Assembly: GCF_001468225.1 (NCBI RefSeq)
Contig: NZ_LNRU01000003.1
Span: 432,253 to 496,252 of the forward strand
Direction of reading: 5' to 3'
DNA length: 64,000 nucleotides
DNA from: Sphingopyxis sp. H053
Lineage (GTDB): Bacteria > Pseudomonadota > Alphaproteobacteria > Sphingomonadales > Sphingomonadaceae
Shown here: positions 31,895 through 40,434 of the stretch, piece after piece
How the letters are laid out: each line of letters opens with the position of its first letter
Numbering within the stretch: position 1 is the stretch's first letter
The notes under the pieces: model-generated
Databases searched by the model: none
What the model saw: only the letters and a program-made list of their open reading frames with translations
What the model was told of the DNA's origin: nothing
Program-made: the position numbers and the translations under genes

Positions 31895-33214
31895 ATGAAT
31901 ATTCGGCATTTGGCTGCAATTCTGATCACCACCACCGCATGGATGGGAAGCGCCGCCGCAGCGCAAGACGCGCCGCTCACGGCCGCCGACAAGCGCGCGG
32001 TGGTCGAACAGCTCGGCCAGACGCTTGAGGCGAACTATGTCTTTCCCGACAAGGCGAAGACCATCGCCGCAACGCTCCGCCGCCACCTCGACGCCGGTGA
32101 TTATGAAGCCGCGACCGACCGGCGCACGCTCGCCAGCGAGCTGACCGACGATCTGGTCGCCGCGAGCAACGACCTGCATTTCTCGGTCGGGGTCGATCCC
32201 GAATGGGTCGCCGACTATGCCGCGCGGCAGGATCCCGCCCGCGCCGCTGCGCTGCGCGAAACGGAACGGCGCGAAGAGGTGCGGAAAAATTTCGGCTTTG
32301 CCGGGCTTCGCTATCTCGACGGCAATATCGCCTATGTCGACCTCACGCATTTCGCCGACCCCGAACCCGGCTATGACGCGGCCGCGGCGGCGATGCGCTT
32401 TATCGAGAATGGCGACGCGGTGATTTATGACCTGCGCTACAATAATGGCGGCTATCTCGAGATGGCGCAGCTGCTCGCGAGCCAACTCTTCCGCGGCGAC
32501 AAGGATCAGGAACTCTTCGACTATTATTATAATCTCGACGGCCGCCGCGTCGAACGCGGCCAATGGGTGCTCCCCGCGCTGCCCGCGAAACGGCTGACCG
32601 GCAAACCCGTCTATGTCCTTACCGGCTCGACCAGCTTCTCCGCCGCCGAATGGTTCGCCTACACGCTCAAGAAACTGGGCCGCGCAACGCTGGTCGGCGA
32701 ACGCACCGCGGGCGGCGCGCATCCGGTCGACCGCAAGCCCGTCGGCACCGACTTTTTCGTGCAGGTGCCGATCGGCCAGATCCGCGACCCTATCGACCGC
32801 AGCGATTTCGAGGGACAGGGCGTCACGCCCGACCATCTGGTCCCGTCGGCCGACGCCCTCGCCGTCGCGCACCGCCTCGCGCTCGCTGAACTGGCCAAGG
32901 CCGATCCGGCGAAGCAGGCCGACGCCGACTGGCTAGCCCCCGAGCTCGCCGCGCGCCCGCAGCCGACCACGACCGCGCTCAAGGCCATCGCCGGCCGCTA
33001 CGAAGGACGGCGCATCGACCTCGTCGGGGGCAAATTGCTCTACACCTGGCGCGAACGCTTTCGCCTGACACTCGATCCGCTCGCCGGCGACCTGCTCGCG
33101 ATCGAAGGCGTGCGCGACTTCCGCTTTCGCATCGTGCGCAAAGGCGGCAAGGTCACCGCGCTTGAACGCATCGACCGCGATGGAACAACCCAGACCTATG
33201 CCCGCCTCGACTGA
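31895..33214 (+). CDS. S41-family (tail-specific protease-like) peptidase
   Basis: A 439-residue exported protein (signal cut after WMGSAAAAQ). An N-terminal helical domain (LTAADKRAVVEQLGQTLEANYVFP) is like that of IRBP-type S41 proteins. The catalytic core holds LRYNNGGYLEMAQLLASQLF and the nucleophile in TGSTSFSAAEWFAYTLKKLG, with the TAGGAHP motif after it. A C-terminal beta domain follows. No PDZ domain is evident. Overlaps the MarR gene by 35 bases; both probably form an operon under the dyad at 31843-31866. Confidence 0.88.
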   Translation: MNIRHLAAILITTTAWMGSAAAAQDAPLTAADKRAVVEQLGQTLEANYVFPDKAKTIAATLRRHLDAGDYEAATDRRTLASELTDDLVAASNDLHFSVGVDPEWVADYAARQDPARAAALRETERREEVRKNFGFAGLRYLDGNIAYVDLTHFADPEPGYDAAAAAMRFIENGDAVIYDLRYNNGGYLEMAQLLASQLFRGDKDQELFDYYYNLDGRRVERGQWVLPALPAKRLTGKPVYVLTGSTSFSAAEWFAYTLKKLGRATLVGERTAGGAHPVDRKPVGTDFFVQVPIGQIRDPIDRSDFEGQGVTPDHLVPSADALAVAHRLALAELAKADPAKQADADWLAPELAARPQPTTTALKAIAGRYEGRRIDLVGGKLLYTWRERFRLTLDPLAGDLLAIEGVRDFRFRIVRKGGKVTALERIDRDGTTQTYARLD

Positions 33215-33677
33215 CATCTCGACCGATCTCGACGACATCTCGTTCCTCGGCCGCCTCAGCGAAGCGCTGAGCCAGCGGATCGAGGAACAGACGCGTCCCT
33301 TGTTCGACGAAGCCGGCATCACCGTCCCCGTGCGGTCCTGCTCGCTGCTCACCGCGCTCGTCGAGGCTGGCGAAGCCTCGGCCGCCGACCTTGCACGCGC
33401 ACTCGGCCAGTCGCATCAGCTGGTCATCCAGAAATGCCCCGCGCTGCTCCGCCTCGGCCTGATCACCCAGCACGCCGATCCCGCCGACGCGCGGCGCAAG
33501 ATTTTCCGGCTGACCGATGCGGGTCACGACCAGCTCGCCCGCATCGACGCCTATAGCGTGCGGATAGGCGAGGTCTATCGCGCGCTCTTCGAAGAGGTCG
33601 GCGACGTTCACGGCGCGATACTGAAGGCGCTCAAGGCCTTGGCCGACAAGCCACTGCGCGAACGCATCCGGGAATAG
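33180..33677 (+). CDS. MarR-family transcriptional regulator
   Basis: A 165-residue winged-helix repressor. The HTH is SAADLARALGQSHQLVIQKCPALLRLGLI, and the wing DPADARRKIFRLTDAG. The first ATG is at 33180, inside the S41 gene; ATG 33198 is equally possible, and neither has a clear ribosome binding site. Two cysteines (SCSLL and QKCPAL) could be redox or ligand sensors. It likely represses its own operon through the dyad upstream of the peptidase. Confidence 0.85.
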   Translation: MEQPRPMPASTDISTDLDDISFLGRLSEALSQRIEEQTRPLFDEAGITVPVRSCSLLTALVEAGEASAADLARALGQSHQLVIQKCPALLRLGLITQHADPADARRKIFRLTDAGHDQLARIDAYSVRIGEVYRALFEEVGDVHGAILKALKALADKPLRERIRE

Positions 33678-34169
33678 TCAGAGCGTCCGGAACATCACCA
33701 GCGCATCGACAAAACCGTCGACCGGATGATCGAAAGCGCCCGGCAGGCGGCCGACGACTTCGAACCCCAGCGACTGCCACAGCCCGACCGCGCGCACATT
33801 CGCACTCACCACGAAATTGAACTGCATCGCGCGAAAGCCGCGCGCCTTCGCATGCGCTATCGAATGCAGCCCCATCGCCCGCGCGACCCCGCGCCCGGTT
33901 GCCGCCGCACCGGTCACATAGCCCGCGTTGGCGACATGCGCGCCGCCGCCGGTCTGGTTGGCGCGCAGATAATAGGTGCCGAGGATCACGCCGCCCTCTT
34001 CGGCGACGAACGCCTCCTTGTCGGTGTCGAACCAGTAAGCGAGCGCCGCCGCTTCGCTCATCCCGCGATCGAGCGTCAGCGTCTCGCCCGCGCGGATCAC
34101 CGGCTCGATGATCGCCCAGATCGCGGCGGCGTCGTCGGGTCTGACAGGACGGATAACCAGCGCCGTCAT
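33678..34169 (-). CDS. GNAT acetyltransferase
   Basis: A 163-residue GNAT enzyme (LVIRPVRPDDAAAIWAIIEPVIRAGETLTLDRGMSE start, GYVTGAAATGRGVARAMG acetyl-CoA loop, NVRAVGLWQSLGFEVVGRLPGAF end). The ending is typical of the phosphinothricin-type/L-amino acid acetyltransferase group. ATG at 34169 overlaps the stop of the next GNAT gene by 4 bases. Convergent with marR, with no gap. Confidence 0.87.
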   Translation of the reverse strand: MTALVIRPVRPDDAAAIWAIIEPVIRAGETLTLDRGMSEAAALAYWFDTDKEAFVAEEGGVILGTYYLRANQTGGGAHVANAGYVTGAAATGRGVARAMGLHSIAHAKARGFRAMQFNFVVSANVRAVGLWQSLGFEVVGRLPGAFDHPVDGFVDALVMFRTL

Positions 34170-34663
34170 GCCGCTTCGACCGCGCGCTGCATCAGGTGCG
34201 ACCCCGGTCCATAGGGGCCTTCTATGGCGGTCCCGACATAGGCGAACCCTTGCGCGTGCCAATAGCTGTCGGCGCCCTGGATCGCGACCAGCCGGATATC
34301 GCGGCAGCCTTCGACTTCGGCCTGGTGGACGACGAAAGCGGTCGCCGTCGCCCCGGCGCCGGTTCCGCGCGCCGCGGGCAGCAGCGCAATGTCGTGGAGA
34401 TAATAGCTGTCTGACACCGGAATTGCCCCCAGCAACGCACCAAGCTTTGGCGGCGCAGCATCGCGCGGCCAGGGGTGGCTGATCAGATAACCCAAAGACG
34501 CACCGTCGCGTTCAAGGATCGCGCACCCCGCCGGATAATGCGCGAGGCGGTCGGCGAAGGTTTCCAACGGCTCGGTAAAGGCACCGTGCACCGCGTCGGA
34601 AATCGTGACGACGACCGACAGGTCGGCCTCACGCATCTGCCGCCATCGTCCCGCCCCGCTCAT
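34166..34663 (-). CDS. GNAT acetyltransferase
   Basis: A 165-residue GNAT protein (READLSVVVTISDAVHGAFTEPLETFADRL, YYLHDIALLPAARGTGAGATA acetyl-CoA loop, SYWHAQGFAYVGTAIEGPYG). The start at 34663 is set by the 4-base overlap with the thioesterase stop. It is a distant relative of the downstream GNAT enzyme. Together with the thioesterase it makes a tightly coupled three-gene cassette of acyl-CoA enzymes; the substrate is unknown. Confidence 0.85.
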   Translation of the reverse strand: MSGAGRWRQMREADLSVVVTISDAVHGAFTEPLETFADRLAHYPAGCAILERDGASLGYLISHPWPRDAAPPKLGALLGAIPVSDSYYLHDIALLPAARGTGAGATATAFVVHQAEVEGCRDIRLVAIQGADSYWHAQGFAYVGTAIEGPYGPGSHLMQRAVEAA

Positions 34664-35061
34664 GCCGCATCGCCGACGAACGGCGCGACCACGTCGGCCG
34701 TCACGCGCAGCGGCCGCCCGCTCGCCTTGTCGAGCAGCGCCCACACCGTCCGCGCGCGGACATGGACTTTGCCATCGGCGCCGGTGAATTCCATGAAGCG
34801 GTCGAACTTCGCGCCCTGCGGCTTGTCGGCGACCCACGTCCGCGCGGTCACCGTCTCGCCCGGCCCCAGCGCGCGCAGATAATCAATCTCGTGCCGCACC
34901 ACGACCCAGATATAGGCGTTCTTGTGGCTCTGCGGGGCCGCCGCGTCCCAATGCCCCGTCGCGACCTGCTGGATCCACTGGACCCACACCGCATTGTTGA
35001 CGTGGCCAAGCTCGTCGATGCTCTCGGGCGTCGCAGTGAGTTCGAGACTATATTCCTTCAT
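34660..35061 (-). CDS. Acyl-CoA thioesterase, hotdog fold (4HBT)
   Basis: A 133-residue hotdog protein of the 4-hydroxybenzoyl-CoA thioesterase family. The signature is DELGHVNNAVWVQWIQQV, where the Asp of the family acts in catalysis; VVVRHEIDYLRALGPGETV follows. Cleaves acyl-CoA in the cytoplasm. It is the first gene of the cassette; 150 bp separate it from ilvA, with no clear promoter. Confidence 0.9.
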   Translation of the reverse strand: MKEYSLELTATPESIDELGHVNNAVWVQWIQQVATGHWDAAAPQSHKNAYIWVVVRHEIDYLRALGPGETVTARTWVADKPQGAKFDRFMEFTGADGKVHVRARTVWALLDKASGRPLRVTADVVAPFVGDAA

Positions 35062-35211
35062 CGGCCGCCCAGACTATGTCGAGATTCAGTTCGTGATGGA
35101 GCGAGAATGGCTGGCTCCGCGAACCGGAGCGCAGCGTATTTTTGTACGTGAGCACCGGAAGCGCAGGAGACGGCCGTTCGCAGCCCGCCACGGGCTGAAT
35201 ATCGGCATAGT

Positions 35212-36462
35212 CTATGCGAGTTCGACGGTGGTCACCATATAGCCAGCATCGCGGAGCGCCGCGACGAGGCTGTCGAGATGCTCGCGGTCGCGCGCTTCGC
35301 ACTCGATGTCGGTGATCAGCCCCTTGGCGGGCAGCGTCGTAAAGATGCGCTGGTGATAGATTTCGATGATGTTGACCTGCTTCTCGTCGAACAGCTTCAT
35401 CACCTTGAACAGCGCGCCGGGACGATCCTGCAAGCGGATGCGCAGGCGCGCGATACGGCCCGAGCGCGCAAGGTCGCGCAGCAGCACATTCGCGAGCAGC
35501 CGCGTATCGATATTGCCCCCGGTGAGCACCAGCCCGACCTTGCGCCCCGCAAACTCTTCCGGGTGCGCGAGCATTGCCGCCAGCCCCGCGGCGCCCGCGC
35601 CCTCGACCACCGTCTTTTCGATCTGGAGCAACAGGCTGACCGCACGCTCGAGATGGCGCTCGGCGACCAGCACGATATCGTCGTTGAGTTCGGCCACCAG
35701 CTTGCGCGTATAGGACCCCGGTTCCTTGACCGCGATGCCCTCGGCGAGCGTGTCGCCCTCGCACGCCATATCGACGCCGTTGAGCTCGGCGTACATCGAC
35801 GGATAGAGTTCGGCCTGCACGCCGATCAGGCGCATGTCATTCTTGATCCCGCGCGCCGCGGTGCCCATACCCGCGAGCAGCCCGCCGCCGCCGATCGGCA
35901 CGATCAGCGTGTCGAGCTCGGGCACATCCTCGAGCATTTCGAGCGCCACCGTCCCCTGCCCGGCCGCGACGTGCGGATGGTCGAAGGGATGGACGAAGGT
36001 CAGCCCGCGCTCGACTTCCAGCTCGCGCGCATGCGCATAGGCATCGTCGAACTTCTCGCCGAACAGCACGATCGTCGCGCCGTGGCTCGCGGTCTGCGAG
36101 ACTTTCACTTGGGGCGTCGTGCTCGGCATCACGATGGTGACGGGGACGCCGAGGCGCTTGCCATGATAGGCGAGCCCCTGCGCATGATTGCCCGCCGACG
36201 CGGCGATCACACCGCGTTCGCGCGCTTCGGGCGCCATCAACAACAGCGCGTTCAATGCGCCGCGTTCCTTGTACGCCGCCGTGAACTGCAGATTTTCGAA
36301 CTTCAGCCACACCTCGGCGCCGACCATTTCGGACAGCGTCTGCGAATGGAGCGTCGGGGTGCGCACGACCGCGCCGTTAATTCGCTCTGCCGCCGCGCGC
36401 ACATCGTCCAATGTGATCGCCGGTAAATCGGCGGCGGAGGTCAGGGTGAGTTGATCTGTCAT
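35212..36462 (-). CDS. ilvA: Threonine ammonia-lyase
   Basis: A 416-residue PLP enzyme that deaminates L-threonine to 2-oxobutanoate, the first step in isoleucine synthesis. The PLP lysine is Lys65 in TAAYKERGALNAL; the phosphate loop is GGGGLLAGMG. A single ACT domain fills the C-terminal 80 residues (RIRLQDRPGALFKVMKLFDEKQVNIIEI), as in the short TdcB/IlvA form. It may be feedback-controlled through ACT. The start has no strong ribosome binding site. Confidence 0.93.
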   Translation of the reverse strand: MTDQLTLTSAADLPAITLDDVRAAAERINGAVVRTPTLHSQTLSEMVGAEVWLKFENLQFTAAYKERGALNALLLMAPEARERGVIAASAGNHAQGLAYHGKRLGVPVTIVMPSTTPQVKVSQTASHGATIVLFGEKFDDAYAHARELEVERGLTFVHPFDHPHVAAGQGTVALEMLEDVPELDTLIVPIGGGGLLAGMGTAARGIKNDMRLIGVQAELYPSMYAELNGVDMACEGDTLAEGIAVKEPGSYTRKLVAELNDDIVLVAERHLERAVSLLLQIEKTVVEGAGAAGLAAMLAHPEEFAGRKVGLVLTGGNIDTRLLANVLLRDLARSGRIARLRIRLQDRPGALFKVMKLFDEKQVNIIEIYHQRIFTTLPAKGLITDIECEARDREHLDSLVAALRDAGYMVTTVELA

Positions 36463-36521
36463 AACGGCAAGCGCACTAGCCTATCTGGCGCGCCGCGCAA
36501 ACTATGCTTATGGACTTGGCC

Positions 36522-37400
36522 ATGAGCGAACAAAAATTGCGCATCAGCTTCATCGGCACCGGCGTCATGGGCGGACCGATGGCAGGCCACCTCGTCAAGG
36601 CGGGCCACCACCTCACCGTTTACAACCGCACGCGCGCCAAGGCGGACGCCTGGGTCGCGCAATATGGCGGCGCGGCGGCATCGACCCCGGCCGAAGCGGC
36701 AAGGGATGCGGATGTCGTCCTCACCTGCGTCGGCAACGACGACGATCTCGCGCAAGTGACGCTCGGCCGCGACGGCGCGTTCAGGGCGATGCGCAAGGGT
36801 GCGCTGTTCGTCGACCATACCACCGTCTCCGCGCGCATCGCGCGGCAATTGTCGGTCGAGGCCGAGGGGCTTGGCCTCCTCTGCGTCGACGCCCCCGTTT
36901 CGGGCGGCGAGGCCGGGGCGCAGAACGGCACGCTCTCGATCATGTGCGGCGGCACCAAGGCCGCCTTCGACGCCGCCGAGCCGGTGATGCAGGCCTATGC
37001 CGCGCGCATGGTTCATATCGGTGGCCCCGGCGCGGGGCAGACGACCAAGATGGTCAACCAGATCGCCATCGCCGGGGTCGTTCAGGGACTCTCCGAAGCG
37101 CTGCGGTTCGCGCAGGCGTCGAAACTCGACACCGACAAGGTGTTCGAGGCGGTCTCCGGCGGCGCCGCGGCGAGCTGGCAGATGCTCAACCGCTGGGGCA
37201 CGATGGCAAAGGACGAGTTCGACTTCGGCTTCGCGGTCGACTGGATGCGCAAGGACCTCGGCCTCGCGCTCGACGAAGCGCGCGTCAACGGCGCGACCTT
37301 GCCGGTCGCCAGCCTCGTCGATCAATTCTACGCCGATGTGCAAAAGGCCGGCGGCGGGCGAAAGGACACCAGCTCGCTCGTGACGAGGCTCCCCAAGTGA
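36522..37400 (+). CDS. 3-hydroxyisobutyrate dehydrogenase-family oxidoreductase
   Basis: A 292-residue beta-hydroxyacid dehydrogenase. Rossmann motif FIGTGVMGGPMAGHLVKAGH, substrate-binding DAPVSGGEAGAQNGTL, catalytic Lys in GAGQTTKMVNQ. Related to tartronate semialdehyde reductase and 3-hydroxyisobutyrate dehydrogenases; the exact substrate is not visible. Several in-frame ATGs exist; 36522 is preferred because GGAC lies 7 bases upstream, and 36504 is an alternative. The stop overlaps the amidohydrolase start (GTGA). Confidence 0.88.
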   Translation: MSEQKLRISFIGTGVMGGPMAGHLVKAGHHLTVYNRTRAKADAWVAQYGGAAASTPAEAARDADVVLTCVGNDDDLAQVTLGRDGAFRAMRKGALFVDHTTVSARIARQLSVEAEGLGLLCVDAPVSGGEAGAQNGTLSIMCGGTKAAFDAAEPVMQAYAARMVHIGGPGAGQTTKMVNQIAIAGVVQGLSEALRFAQASKLDTDKVFEAVSGGAAASWQMLNRWGTMAKDEFDFGFAVDWMRKDLGLALDEARVNGATLPVASLVDQFYADVQKAGGGRKDTSSLVTRLPK

Positions 37401-39061
37401 AGCGCCTGATCCTGACCGCCCTCGTGCTGTCCCTCGCCGCCCCCGCGCACGCCGATACGCTGGTCGACAATGTCAACGGCATCACGCTCGACAAGGACGG
37501 CAAGCTCGTCCGCTTCACCGGCCTCGTCATCGACACGCAGGGCAAGGTCAAGCAGTTGCTTGACCGCAAGGACAAGCGCCCCGAACGCCCCGATTTCAAG
37601 GAAGACGGCAAGGGCCGCACGCTGATCCCGGGCCTGATCGACGCGCACGGCCATGTCATGGGTCTGGGCTTCCAGCTGATGCTGCTCGACCTGTCGAACA
37701 CGAACAGCCTCGCCGAGGCGCAGGCGGCGATCCGCAAATATGCCGCCGACAATCCCGAAATGCCGTGGATCATCGGATCGGGGTGGAATCAGGAAAAATG
37801 GGGCCTCGGCCGTTTCCCGACCGCCGCCGACCTCGACGCCGCGGTGCCTAACCGGCCCGTCTGGCTCGAACGCGTCGACGGCCATGCCGGCTGGGCCAAC
37901 ACGGCGGCAATGACCGCCGCCAGGATCACGCCCGCGAGCAAGGCGCCCGAGGGCGGACGCATCGAGATGGAAGCCGGCAAGCCGAGCGGGGTGTTCGTCG
38001 ACGCCGCGATGAGCCTGATCGACAGCGCCAAGCCCAAACCGCTCGCGCGCGATCTCGACCGCGCGCTGTACCTCGCGCAACAGAAATTGCTCGAACAGGG
38101 CATCACGACGATCGCCGACATGGGCACCAGCATCGCCGACTGGCAGGCGTATCGCCGCGCCGGCGACAAAAAACAGCTTTCGGTGCGCATCCTCAGCTAC
38201 GGCGCCGACATCGACAATATGGCGATCATCGCGGGGTCCGAACCGACGCCCTGGCTCTACGACGACCGCCTGCGCATGGTCGGGGTGAAGCTCTTGCTCG
38301 ACGGCGCATTGGGTTCGCGCGGCGCGTGGCTGAAGGCGGCGTACAGCGATGCGCCGGGACAGAAGGGGTTGGCTTTGCTCACCCCCGCGCAGCTCCGCAA
38401 CAAGATGGTGCGCGCGTCGATGGACAAGTTCCAGGTCGCGATCCACGCGATCGGCGACGCCGCCAACGCCGAGGCTTTGGACGCGATCACCGACCTCACC
38501 GCCGACCTGCCCGGCGAGCGCCGCTGGCGCATTGAGCATGCGCAGATCATCGACCCCGTCGACATTCCGCGCTTCGCCACGCTCAAGGTCATCGCCTCGA
38601 TGCAGCCCGTTCACCAGACGAGCGACCGCGTCATGGCCGAAGCCCGCCTTGGCCCCGACCGGCTCAAGGGCGCCTATGCATGGCGCAGCCTCGAAAATGC
38701 GGGCGTCCGCCTCGCCTTCGGCTCCGACGTCCCGGTCGAAAGCGCGAACCCCTTCCCCAGCATCGCCGCCGCGATTTCGCGCACCGATGCCAAGGGTGAG
38801 CCCTTCGGCGGCTGGCGCCCCGAGGAGATCGTCACGCGCGAAACCGCGCTCGACGGCTTCACGCGCACCGCGGCCTTCGCCGGTTTTGCCGAGGACCGCA
38901 TCGGCACGCTGATGCCCGGGATGCGCGCAGACTTCCTGATCGTCGAGGCCGACCCGATGCTCGCGAGCCCCGACGAAATTCGTAAAATGACCCCACTCGA
39001 AACATGGATCGGCGGCTATCGCTATTACAAGAAGAAGGAGGGCGCGACCGTTGGCCGCTGA
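37397..39061 (+). CDS. Exported metal-dependent amidohydrolase (YtcJ-like)
   Basis: A 554-residue amidohydrolase starting GTG at 37397, overlapping the dehydrogenase stop by 4 bases. A signal peptide (LILTALVLSLAAPAHA) precedes the enzyme, so it is periplasmic. Metal-binding motifs are LIDAHGHVMG (HxH), AIHAIGDAANAEAL, and the late FGSDVPVES aspartate. YtcJ-like members hydrolyse amides, often formamides; the natural substrate is unknown. The next gene starts inside its last codons. Confidence 0.9.
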   Translation: MKRLILTALVLSLAAPAHADTLVDNVNGITLDKDGKLVRFTGLVIDTQGKVKQLLDRKDKRPERPDFKEDGKGRTLIPGLIDAHGHVMGLGFQLMLLDLSNTNSLAEAQAAIRKYAADNPEMPWIIGSGWNQEKWGLGRFPTAADLDAAVPNRPVWLERVDGHAGWANTAAMTAARITPASKAPEGGRIEMEAGKPSGVFVDAAMSLIDSAKPKPLARDLDRALYLAQQKLLEQGITTIADMGTSIADWQAYRRAGDKKQLSVRILSYGADIDNMAIIAGSEPTPWLYDDRLRMVGVKLLLDGALGSRGAWLKAAYSDAPGQKGLALLTPAQLRNKMVRASMDKFQVAIHAIGDAANAEALDAITDLTADLPGERRWRIEHAQIIDPVDIPRFATLKVIASMQPVHQTSDRVMAEARLGPDRLKGAYAWRSLENAGVRLAFGSDVPVESANPFPSIAAAISRTDAKGEPFGGWRPEEIVTRETALDGFTRTAAFAGFAEDRIGTLMPGMRADFLIVEADPMLASPDEIRKMTPLETWIGGYRYYKKKEGATVGR

Positions 39062-40322
39062 CGTGCCGACCCGGCGGGCGCTGCTCACCGGCCTCGCGGC
39101 GCTGCCTGTCGCCGCGGCGGCCGCCGCGGCCGCCGAGCGCAAGGAACGCAAGCCCAAGAAACGCAAACCCGCGAAGCCCAAGGTCCAGCACGTCGATGTC
39201 GCGATCATCGGCGCGGGCGTGTTCGGCGCGTGGGCCGCGTGGCATCTGCTGCGCGCGGGCAAGACGGTGCGGCTGTTCGACGCCTATGGTGCGGGCCACG
39301 CACGCGCCTCGTCGGGAGGCGAAAGCCGCGTCATCCGCATGGGATACGGCGCCGACACCATCTATTCGGAGATGGCGCGCGACTCGCTCAAATATTGGAA
39401 AGACCTCTCCGACACCGCGAGCGCGCCGATCTTCCACAACACCGGCGTGCTGTGGTTCGCACCGCAGGGCGACGCCTACACCGCGCAGTCGCTCGCCTGG
39501 CTGCAGGCGAACCGCGTCGGCCACGAGCATGGGGACGTCCGCTGGCTGCAGGAAAAGTACCGCCAGATCCAATTCTATCAGGGCGAGACCGGCATTCTTG
39601 AGACCGAGACGGGCGCGCTGATCGCCGCGCGCGGCGTGCAGGAAGTCATCGCCGACGCCCAGATCGAGGTCGAGCGCGTCGTGATGCCCGCACCGCTCTT
39701 TTCGAAGCGCATCAAGAAGCACAGGCTCCCCGACGGCGGCACCGCCGACCATCTCGTCTATGCCGCAGGCCCGTGGCTCGCCGAACTCTTCCCGCAGCAA
39801 TTGATGAACAAGATCGTCGCGACGCGGCAGGAGGTCTATCATTTCGGCGCGCCGCAGGGCGACAGCCGCTTCGCCCCGCCCGAGCTTCCGGTGTGGGCCG
39901 ATTTCAACAATGGCCGCATCGTCTATGGCATCCCCGACCTCGAAGGCGCGGGATTCAAGATCGCGATCGACGTCCATGGTCCGGCGATCGACCCCGACAC
40001 GATGGAACGCCAGCTCTCCCCGGCAGGGATCGCCGAGGCGCGCGCATACATGCAGCGCCGCTTTCCCGGACTCGCCAATGCACCGCTGATCGGCGGTCGC
40101 GTCTGCCAATATGAGAATAGCTCGAACGGCGATTACCTCATCGACCGTTTCCCGGGGCAGGAGCATGTCTGGCTCGTCGGCGGCGGCTCGGGCCACGGGT
40201 TCAAGAATGGCCCCGCGGTCGGCAAGCGCGTCGCAGCCCATATCCTCGACAAGAATCTCGCGGTCGAACCGCGCTTCAGCTTCGCGTCGAAGGGGACGGT
40301 GGCGGCGCGCACGGTGTTCTGA
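39051..40322 (+). CDS. FAD-dependent oxidase, sarcosine/N-methyltryptophan oxidase type
   Basis: A 423-residue DAO-fold flavoprotein. It starts with TTG at 39051, chosen because AGGAGG (39037-39042) lies 8 bases upstream. The N terminus TRRALLTGLAALPVAAAA is a twin-arginine (Tat) signal, suiting an enzyme folded with FAD before export. The FAD motif is VAIIGAGVFGAWAAWHLLRAGK. The late VCQYENSSNGDYLIDRFPG matches the position where monomeric sarcosine oxidase binds FAD through Cys. It oxidises a C-N bond, probably of an N-methyl or amino compound. Confidence 0.87.
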   Translation: MAADVPTRRALLTGLAALPVAAAAAAAAERKERKPKKRKPAKPKVQHVDVAIIGAGVFGAWAAWHLLRAGKTVRLFDAYGAGHARASSGGESRVIRMGYGADTIYSEMARDSLKYWKDLSDTASAPIFHNTGVLWFAPQGDAYTAQSLAWLQANRVGHEHGDVRWLQEKYRQIQFYQGETGILETETGALIAARGVQEVIADAQIEVERVVMPAPLFSKRIKKHRLPDGGTADHLVYAAGPWLAELFPQQLMNKIVATRQEVYHFGAPQGDSRFAPPELPVWADFNNGRIVYGIPDLEGAGFKIAIDVHGPAIDPDTMERQLSPAGIAEARAYMQRRFPGLANAPLIGGRVCQYENSSNGDYLIDRFPGQEHVWLVGGGSGHGFKNGPAVGKRVAAHILDKNLAVEPRFSFASKGTVAARTVF

Positions 40323-40343
40323 TGACAAGCTGGATTTCAAAAC

Positions 40344-40423
40344 CCGTTCGTGTCGAGCGAAGTCGAGACACCCATCGGCGGCGCATGCCTTCACGGCATC
40401 TCGACTTCGCTCGATGCGAACGG
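40344..40423. repeat. Inverted repeat just before the FMN oxidase start
   Basis: Arms CCGTTCGTGTCGAGCGAAGT (from 40344) and TCTCGACTTCGCTCGATGCG (from 40399), each about 25 bases with two mismatches. It ends 11 bases before the ATG at 40435, so a hairpin could affect translation. Between two same-strand genes. Confidence 0.8.
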
Positions 40424-40434
40424 AAATCCAGAAC

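Noticed and set aside
36944..37396. Extension of the amidohydrolase frame 151 codons upstream
   Set aside because: The extension is an Arg-rich out-of-frame reading of the dehydrogenase; GTG at 37397 starts a proper signal peptide and overlaps the previous stop.
37328..39262. A 644-codon minus-strand frame across the amidohydrolase
   Set aside because: Low-complexity antisense frame with no recognisable motif; the plus strand holds an intact enzyme with signal peptide.
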